From an uncultured Selenomonas sp. (GTDB taxonomy: Bacteria; Bacillota; Negativicutes; Selenomonadales; Selenomonadaceae), in contig CALIBA010000258.1 in the NCBI GenBank assembly GCA_938045435.1, forward strand, positions 1 through 11,249: a stretch of DNA of 11,249 nt. Direction: 5' to 3'. A program made the translations under genes and the position numbers. The notes under the pieces were generated by a model that worked only from the letters and a program-made list of their open reading frames with translations, made no database searches and was not told the DNA's origin. The stretch's first letter is position 1; each line of letters opens with the position of its first letter. Shown piece by piece: positions 7,042 through 11,249 of this stretch.

Positions 7042-7527
7042 TCACTGCCTCCACCCCATCTGCGGCAACAAAAAGCGCAGGAGGAGAAAGGCAACGGCAC
7101 TGCCAACGCCGGTGGAGATGAGAAAGGGCAGGATATAGACGGTATAGCTTGTAGGATTTAGCCCCATGAGAACTGCGGCAACGGGATAGGCCGCGAGTGC
7201 ACCGAGGATGCCGGTACCGAGCGCCTCGGCAAGGCAGGTGATGCCAATGCGCCGTGTGCAGTGATAGACAATGCCGCAGCACAGTGCACCGATCATGCTG
7301 CCGGGAAATGCCATGAGGCTGCCAAGACCCGTGATATTGCGCAAAAGGCTCGCTGCAAAGGCAACGCCAATGCCCCAAAACGGCCCGAGGAGAACGGCAG
7401 CGAGGATGTTCACGAAATGCTGCACCGGAGCGCATCGGCTGCCAAACACAGGGAAGCTCAGCACACTGCCAAGAACAGCAATGGCGGTGAGAATGCCCGC
7501 ATAGGTGCGTTTTCGTGTCGGTGTCAT
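7042..7527 (-). CDS. thiW: ThiW, thiazole-specific S component of an ECF transporter
   Basis: ThiW is a small membrane protein predicted to bind hydroxyethylthiazole and to work with shared ECF ATPase and T subunits for import. The protein is 161 residues, nearly all hydrophobic helices (roughly five or six membrane segments). It has family-like conserved stretches: RCAPVQHFVNILAAVLLGP (31-49), RNITGLGSLMAFPGSMIG (63-80) and LNPTSYTVYILPFLISTG (123-140). The ATG overlaps the thiD stop (ATGA) and follows GAGGGAG, so it is co-translated with thiD. It is the last gene of the TPP-riboswitch operon. Its neighbours thiM (thiazole kinase) and thiD support thiazole as substrate. No ECF ATPase or EcfT gene is present in this window; these are normally encoded elsewhere as a shared module. 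Confidence 0.88.
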   Translation of the reverse strand: MTPTRKRTYAGILTAIAVLGSVLSFPVFGSRCAPVQHFVNILAAVLLGPFWGIGVAFAASLLRNITGLGSLMAFPGSMIGALCCGIVYHCTRRIGITCLAEALGTGILGALAAYPVAAVLMGLNPTSYTVYILPFLISTGVGSAVAFLLLRFLLPQMGWRQ

Positions 7528-8345
7528 AGATGCTCCCTCTGCTGGGGGATAAATGTGCTGCGCAAGTCAAAGGTATGTGCCATCGGGCCGTGTCCCTTGC
7601 CGAGGTTCAGTCCTGCCGCAAGCGCCCCTGAGAGGTACTCCTTTGCCCGCGCGACGGCGGTATCTATATCCATGCCCTGCGCAAGGTTCGAGGCGATGGA
7701 ACTTGAGAGTGTACATCCTGTGCCATGCGTGTTTTCCGTCGCGATGCGCCGCCCGTGGAACCAGCGCGCCCCCTTGCCATCGACGAGGAGGTCATTCGCA
7801 TCATCCACATGATGCCCGCCCTTCATGAGAACCGCCACACGAAAGCGCTCATAAATCATGGCTGCCGCCTGCTCCATAGCAGCAGCATCGGTGATCTCCC
7901 GCTCTATAATGATCTCTGCCTCGGGGATGTTTGGCGTGATGATGGCGGCACGTGGCAGCAATTCTTTGCAAAGCGCCTCTACCGCATCCGCACTGATGAG
8001 GCGGTCGCCGCTGGTTGCGACCATCACGGGATCAACGACGATATTGTTCGCCGCATATGTGTCGAGTTTTTCCGCAATCACGCGAATCAGCGCAGTGCTC
8101 GATACCATGCCGATCTTTACGGCATCGGGCGGAATATCTAAGAAAACTGCATCGAGCTGCGCGGCGAGAAATTTGGGCGGCACCTCAAGGATGTCGATGA
8201 CCCCCATCGTGTTCTGTGCAACGAGCGCGGTGACGACGCTCATGCCGTAAACGCCGTGTGCGGTCATGGTCTTTAGATCCGCCTGAATCCCTGCACCGCC
8301 TGTTGGATCTGTCCCGGCAATCGTAAGGGCGGTATGTATGTTCAT
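7524..8345 (-). CDS. thiD: ThiD, hydroxymethylpyrimidine/phosphomethylpyrimidine kinase
   Basis: ThiD phosphorylates 4-amino-5-hydroxymethyl-2-methylpyrimidine twice, giving HMP-PP for coupling to thiazole phosphate. The 273-residue protein has the ribokinase-family features of ThiD: AGTDPTGGAGIQADLKT (10-26), Gln44 in LVAQNT (equivalent to the HMP-binding Gln44 of enteric ThiD), VVDPVM (103-108), and the anion-hole motif THGTGCTLSSSIA (206-218) with Cys211. The start ATG follows GAGAGG at 7 bases. It lies 36 bases after thiM and overlaps thiW by 4 bases. It is a single-domain kinase; no ThiE fusion is seen. Pyridoxal kinase-like activity is possible in this family, but the operon context favours HMP. 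Confidence 0.96.
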   Translation of the reverse strand: MNIHTALTIAGTDPTGGAGIQADLKTMTAHGVYGMSVVTALVAQNTMGVIDILEVPPKFLAAQLDAVFLDIPPDAVKIGMVSSTALIRVIAEKLDTYAANNIVVDPVMVATSGDRLISADAVEALCKELLPRAAIITPNIPEAEIIIEREITDAAAMEQAAAMIYERFRVAVLMKGGHHVDDANDLLVDGKGARWFHGRRIATENTHGTGCTLSSSIASNLAQGMDIDTAVARAKEYLSGALAAGLNLGKGHGPMAHTFDLRSTFIPQQREHL

Positions 8346-8381
8346 AAAAGTCCTCTCTCTCTATCGCCGCAGTACGCTGCA

Positions 8382-9206
8382 TCAAAGCATCTCAATGTGC
8401 ATCCGTGCAGCCAGTGTTTCACTGCGCATAGTGTCAACGGCATCAATGATCTTGATGCGGTAGGAGGCATTGCCCTCCCCCGCTTGCAGTCGTTCTTCCC
8501 CCATCTCGCCCGCTGCGCCCATCAGTGCAACGGTCATGACAGCTGCCTCCAACGGATCCTTTGGCGCCGCAGAAAGTGCAGCGGCTATCAGCGCAGAGAG
8601 CTGACAGCCCGTCCCCGTGACGCGGCCCATCATGGGGCGCCCATTGCGCACGGCATAGCAGCGTACGCCATCAGTGATGAGATCAATCGCTCCCGTGACC
8701 ACGACAATGGCATTCGCGCGTGCAGCAAAGGTACGGACGAACTCTGCCGATGCTGCCAGATTCTCCTCGGTCACTGCATCTGCGGCATTGGCATCGACGC
8801 CCTGCGTGGTCTTGGCATGGACGGCGAGCGCCCGAATCTCAGAGATGTTGCCGCGCAGTGCTGTCGGACGCACCTCATTTAGAATACGTAGAGCGGTCTC
8901 CGTGCGCAGGGCGCTTGCTCCCGCACCGACGGGGTCAAGCACGATGGGGTGCTGAAGCTCCCGTGCGCACCGTCCGGCAGCGAGCATCCCTGGGATGGTC
9001 CGTGTATTCAGTGTGCCGATGTTAAGGCATAGTCCTGCACAGAGCGCGGTGATTTCTGCTGCCTCCGTGCATTCGTCTGCCATGATGGGGCGTGCACCGA
9101 CGGCGAGCAGGACGTTTGCAACATCATTCACTGTGACATAGTTGGTGATGCAGTGCACGAGCGGCGCAGCGGTGCGTATCTGCTCGACGGTAAATGACTT
9201 TATCAT
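8382..9206 (-). CDS. thiM: ThiM, hydroxyethylthiazole kinase
   Basis: ThiM phosphorylates 4-methyl-5-(2-hydroxyethyl)thiazole in the salvage branch of thiamine synthesis. The protein is 274 residues from the chosen start. Family marks are PLVHCITNYVTVNDVANVLL (15-34), IVLDPVGAGAS (88-98) and GRVTGTGCQLSALIAA (194-209), where Cys201 occupies the catalytic-cysteine position. Two starts are possible. The ATG at 9206 has AAAGGA 6 bases upstream and gives the usual MIKSF start, so I chose it. An ATG at 9221 overlaps the cytX stop (ATGA) and would add five residues. Either way it is closely coupled to cytX and followed by thiD. Confidence 0.96.
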   Translation of the reverse strand: MIKSFTVEQIRTAAPLVHCITNYVTVNDVANVLLAVGARPIMADECTEAAEITALCAGLCLNIGTLNTRTIPGMLAAGRCARELQHPIVLDPVGAGASALRTETALRILNEVRPTALRGNISEIRALAVHAKTTQGVDANAADAVTEENLAASAEFVRTFAARANAIVVVTGAIDLITDGVRCYAVRNGRPMMGRVTGTGCQLSALIAAALSAAPKDPLEAAVMTVALMGAAGEMGEERLQAGEGNASYRIKIIDAVDTMRSETLAARMHIEML

Positions 9207-9217
9207 AGCGTTTCCTT

Positions 9218-10393
9218 TCATGCTGCCCTTTTTTTACGCAGACGATGCACGGCATAGGTGAGCGCAATCGTCAGCGCCATGGTCGGAAGTGTGCTGCCAA
9301 CAGGCAGTTCCACGGTCATAAGATACCGATAGCAGAGGAAGCCAACGAACCATACGGAAAGGTTCACGGTGTTCATGGGATCCGCAGCGGTATCCTCGTG
9401 CAGGATGAAATAACTTGTCATCTGTACAGCAATCATGGGCGCAAACACGGAACCGATGATGTAGAGAAAGCCCGTGATGTCATCCATCGGGTAAAGGCAT
9501 GCCGCAACTGTGCCAACAACGGTCACGAGTATACCGACCGGGCGGCCTGCGAGACGTTTTTGAAAGCTTTCGCTTGACACTCCGGCAGAGTACGCATCGA
9601 GATAGGTGGTTGTCACGGTCGAGAGGATGATGACGCCAAGTCCCGCAGCGCCAAGCCCCGCATGGAGCATGATTTTGGCGATGTCCGACTGCCCTGTCAG
9701 GATGGCGGCGCCCATGCCGATGAAGTACATCCAGCAGCTCACCAGTCCATAGGTAAAGGCACTGACCGCTGCCGCTGCAACGGGGCGCTCTGCCTCACGA
9801 GTATAGTCGGAGATCAGCGGCAGCCACGAGAGCGGCATCGCAATCGACAGCTCAAGCGCCATCGCAAACTGCATTCCCTCTCCCACAGCGGGCGTGGATG
9901 CAGCATGCTCTGCGCCAAAAATGGCGCCGCAGAGCAGCATCGTCAGAAAAAAGAGTCCGCACATTGCTGCTATATGGGCAAAGCCGATGCGCAAGATTCC
10001 CATGCGAATCCAAAGGACGATAAGGCAGCCGATCACGAGGCACCAGACCCAGTGCCCCAGCCCCATGATCCCGCCCGCCGCAAGTGCCCCATCATAAATC
10101 ATGATGGAGGTCCAACCGACGAGCTGCAATACGTTGAGCAGGGCAAAGAGAATCCCCCCGCGCCCGCCAAACGCCATTTTGACCGTCTCCATCGCGCTCC
10201 GACGCGTCTTTGCACCAATGACCCCTGCGGCAAAGAGCAGGGCACAGCCTATGATATGTCCAAGGAGAATTGCGACGGCGCCCCGTGCGAAACCGAGTGG
10301 TGCAAAATAGGTGCCTGTCAGTATCTCCGCAAGTGAAACCCCTGCGCCGAACCACAGCAGTGCATTGGCGGGCAGACTGGTTCTTTTTTCCAT
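9218..10393 (-). CDS. cytX: CytX, putative hydroxymethylpyrimidine permease (NCS1 family)
   Basis: CytX proteins are nucleobase-cation-symport-1 family permeases found with thiamine genes and thought to import HMP. The protein is 391 residues from MEKRTS, with about twelve hydrophobic segments. NCS1-type features include LWFGAGVSLAEILTGTYFAP near the N terminus, SWLPLISDYTREAERP in the middle and TTTYLDAYSAGVSSESFQ in the second half. Of the paired ATGs at 10396 and 10393, the second has better spacing (5 bases) from the strong AAAGGAGG site, so I used it; an open frame extends to 10501 but crosses the riboswitch terminator region. It is the first gene behind the TPP riboswitch, so it should be repressed when TPP is plentiful. 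Substrate is inferred from family and context. Confidence 0.9.
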   Translation of the reverse strand: MEKRTSLPANALLWFGAGVSLAEILTGTYFAPLGFARGAVAILLGHIIGCALLFAAGVIGAKTRRSAMETVKMAFGGRGGILFALLNVLQLVGWTSIMIYDGALAAGGIMGLGHWVWCLVIGCLIVLWIRMGILRIGFAHIAAMCGLFFLTMLLCGAIFGAEHAASTPAVGEGMQFAMALELSIAMPLSWLPLISDYTREAERPVAAAAVSAFTYGLVSCWMYFIGMGAAILTGQSDIAKIMLHAGLGAAGLGVIILSTVTTTYLDAYSAGVSSESFQKRLAGRPVGILVTVVGTVAACLYPMDDITGFLYIIGSVFAPMIAVQMTSYFILHEDTAADPMNTVNLSVWFVGFLCYRYLMTVELPVGSTLPTMALTIALTYAVHRLRKKRAA

Positions 10394-10478
10394 CATGACC
10401 TCCTTTATAAAAGCAATCGCATAGCATTGTGTTCGGCATATTTCCCCATCTGTCCGCAGGATGCAGCGCATAAAAGGC

Positions 10479-10517
10479 AAAAAAAGGCGCAACGATACCA
10501 ACAGGTATGGTCGCGTC
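10479..10517 (-). terminator. Intrinsic terminator of the TPP riboswitch (expression platform)
   Basis: On the minus strand GACGCGACCATACC pairs with GGTATCGTTGCGCC across a TGTT loop. The 14-position stem has one G-U pair and two mismatches, and is followed immediately by seven Ts. It sits 13 bases after the aptamer and about 85 bases before the cytX start, where a transcription-terminating expression platform is expected. Confidence 0.85.
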
Positions 10518-10530
10518 TTTTGCGTGCGAA

Positions 10531-10618
10531 ATGATTCCCTACGTTGGCATTATCCAAATCAGGTTACGGGTCGGGAAACACATCCCCTCTCAGCCGGCTG
10601 AAACCAGCTCCCCATGAT
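10531..10618 (-). ncRNA. TPP riboswitch (THI box) controlling cytX-thiM-thiD-thiW
   Basis: On the minus strand the element contains the conserved THI-box core: GGGGAGC at the 5' side, CTGAGA (10588-10593), ACCTGATTTGGATAATGCC, then AACGTAGGGAA. These are the pyrimidine- and pyrophosphate-binding segments of the TPP aptamer. The intrinsic terminator downstream implies that TPP binding stops transcription before cytX. The closing P1 helix appears short: the outer 5-base segments AUCAU on both sides pair with a central C-C mismatch. Confidence 0.95.
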
Positions 10619-10738
10619 ATGCTGTTTACAGTAGATTTATTTGTTGTGCCGCGGAATCATGTGACTTCTCGCCCCACATTTCACGACGACCTGCCAGAAT
10701 GCAGGTGTGAGAGGGCATAGGACGCCACAACGTCCACA

Positions 10739-10767
10739 TTTATATGTCAGACTTTGCTGTATCTCAA
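10739..10767 (-). promoter_or_regulatory. Predicted sigma70 promoter for the thiamine salvage operon
   Basis: On the minus strand TTGAGA (10762-10767) and TATAAA (10739-10744) are separated by exactly 17 bases. Transcription would begin near 10733, about 115 bases upstream of the TPP aptamer. It is the best promoter I found between the upstream gene and the riboswitch. Confidence 0.65.
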
Positions 10768-10911
10768 ATCCCTCGGCAAGCAGGAGCTATGCCTCTTGCA
10801 TAGGGCGACAACCACAGGTATTCCTCCATGCGGCACTTTGGCTTGGCCATGGCACAAAGACGCACGGAAAAAGTCCTCTGATGTTCTTGATGAAGCAATG
10901 TGTTGACGATG

Positions 10912-10951
10912 GTAACATATGCACTGAGCAGTGCAACGGCAAATATGTTAC
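10912..10951. repeat. Nested inverted repeat (9-bp outer arms, 6-bp inner hairpin)
   Basis: Outer arms GTAACATAT (10912-10920) and ATATGTTAC (10943-10951) are perfect complements. Directly inside the left arm lies the inner palindrome GCACTGAGCAGTGC (10921-10934). No T tract follows on either strand, so it is not a standard terminator. It could be an operator, an RNA structure after the upstream gene, or a mobile-element trace. Confidence 0.5.
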
Positions 10952-10982
10952 AAAGGTGAAAGGGTTGGTGTTTTGTTCACGC

Positions 10983-11002
10983 GCGCAGTGCCGTTACTGC
11001 GC
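10983..11002 (-). other. Stem-loop overlapping the stop codon of the upstream gene
   Basis: Seven-bp arms GCGCAGT and ACTGCGC flank a 6-base loop and span the TAA stop at 10994-10996. No U tract follows, so it may stabilise the mRNA 3' end rather than terminate by itself. Confidence 0.35.
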
Positions 11003-11249
11003 ACTCATGGATAGTTCGATGAACTTGTTCCCCAGTTTCGCCTTCTGCAATACTTCCTCGGTAATGTCCTGCCCGGCTTCCACGATAACGACACCATTAT
11101 CCATCTTAATCGTTCGTGTTGCTTTCTTGCCGAGCAGGAATCGTCTGTGCCGATCCTCGCTCATATCGCCGCCTTTTGCTGCATCTGCCGGGGCGGCGCC
11201 GCCGGGTGCCTTCGGGGCGGGCGCGGGCTTTTTCGCTGCGGGTGCCGGT
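10994..11249 (-). CDS. Unidentified protein, C-terminal part only (5' end beyond the window)
   Basis: The minus strand is open from the window edge to a TAA at 10994, giving about 84 residues. The visible part begins with a low-complexity Ala/Pro/Lys linker (PAPAAKKPAPAPKAPGGAAP). It continues as a compact domain of about 50 residues: FLLGKKATRTIKMDNG, VVIVEAGQDITEEVLQKA, and ends KFIELSMSAQ. The pattern of a short strand with a DNG turn, then an E-x-G-x-x-I-T-x-E helix start, resembles the small barrel modules at the C termini of PRC-barrel-like proteins and parts of RNA polymerase beta' chains. I do not recognise the family with confidence and propose no function. Codon use is GC-rich in the linker, like a normal host gene. 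It is transcribed toward the thiamine operon but separated from it by about 260 bases before the predicted thi start. Confidence 0.75.
   Translation of the reverse strand, partial: PAPAAKKPAPAPKAPGGAAPADAAKGGDMSEDRHRRFLLGKKATRTIKMDNGVVIVEAGQDITEEVLQKAKLGNKFIELSMSAQ

Larger units (their letters stand above)
10619..10993. other. Intergenic stretch, no convincing gene
   Basis: About 375 bases between the upstream gene and the riboswitch. It holds the predicted thi promoter and three small perfect hairpins: CTATGC arms at 10787-10803, GGACG arms at 10720-10735 and ACCTGC arms at 10689-10706. The last two lie in the transcribed leader ahead of the aptamer. Further upstream is a larger inverted repeat (10912-10951). 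Short open stretches exist on the minus strand in different frames (for example 10850 to 10764 and 10786 to 10637), but neither has a supported start and ribosome binding site. They could be gene remnants or chance. Confidence 0.5.

Noticed and set aside
6776..7570. Upstream part of the 598-residue open frame that contains cas1
   Set aside because: It runs antisense-free but out of frame through thiW and across the cas promoter; cas1 homology begins only at 6775.
9218..10501. 427-residue reading of cytX from 10501
   Set aside because: It would start inside the riboswitch terminator; the strong AAAGGAGG site places the start at 10393.

Overview
The window carries two same-strand (minus) operons and the tail of a third gene. 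Base composition is fairly GC-rich. The gene set is a thiamine-salvage module with ThiW and CytX plus a type III-A CRISPR-Cas locus. This points to a Firmicutes-type bacterium, possibly a Negativicute such as a Selenomonas relative. That placement is inference from gene content and style; no rRNA or other marker is present.

Right part (about 11249 down to 10479): the 3' end of an unidentified gene whose product has an Ala/Pro-rich linker and a compact C-terminal domain, then about 375 bases without a convincing gene. That gap holds a large inverted repeat, a good sigma70-type promoter, and then a TPP riboswitch followed by an intrinsic terminator, which is a textbook thiamine-pyrophosphate OFF switch.

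Middle (10393 down to 7042): cytX, thiM, thiD and thiW, tightly spaced or overlapping. CytX should import hydroxymethylpyrimidine and ThiW should be the thiazole-specific S component of an ECF transporter. ThiM and ThiD phosphorylate the two precursors. The joining enzyme ThiE and the ECF energising subunits are not in the window.

Left part (6775 down to 1): cas1, cas2, cas10 (csm1), csm2, csm3, csm4 and csm5 (cut by the window edge), a type III-A adaptation plus interference operon. A consensus-like promoter lies just after thiW. Cas10 keeps both the HD nuclease motif and the GGDD cyclase motif, and Csm3 keeps the aspartate expected to cleave target RNA. cas6, csm6 and a CRISPR array are not in the window.

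Two oddities stand out. First, csm4 is split between two reading frames by an apparent one-base loss near 1535-1541, so no intact Csm4 is encoded as written. Second, the roughly 200-base transcribed leader of the cas operon contains a single CRISPR-repeat-like element 26 bases upstream of the cas1 start. It lies in the same orientation as the mRNA and carries the hairpin and GGGGACGGAA end typical of type III-A repeats. It could be a relic of an array or a Cas6-sensitive regulatory site in the cas mRNA.
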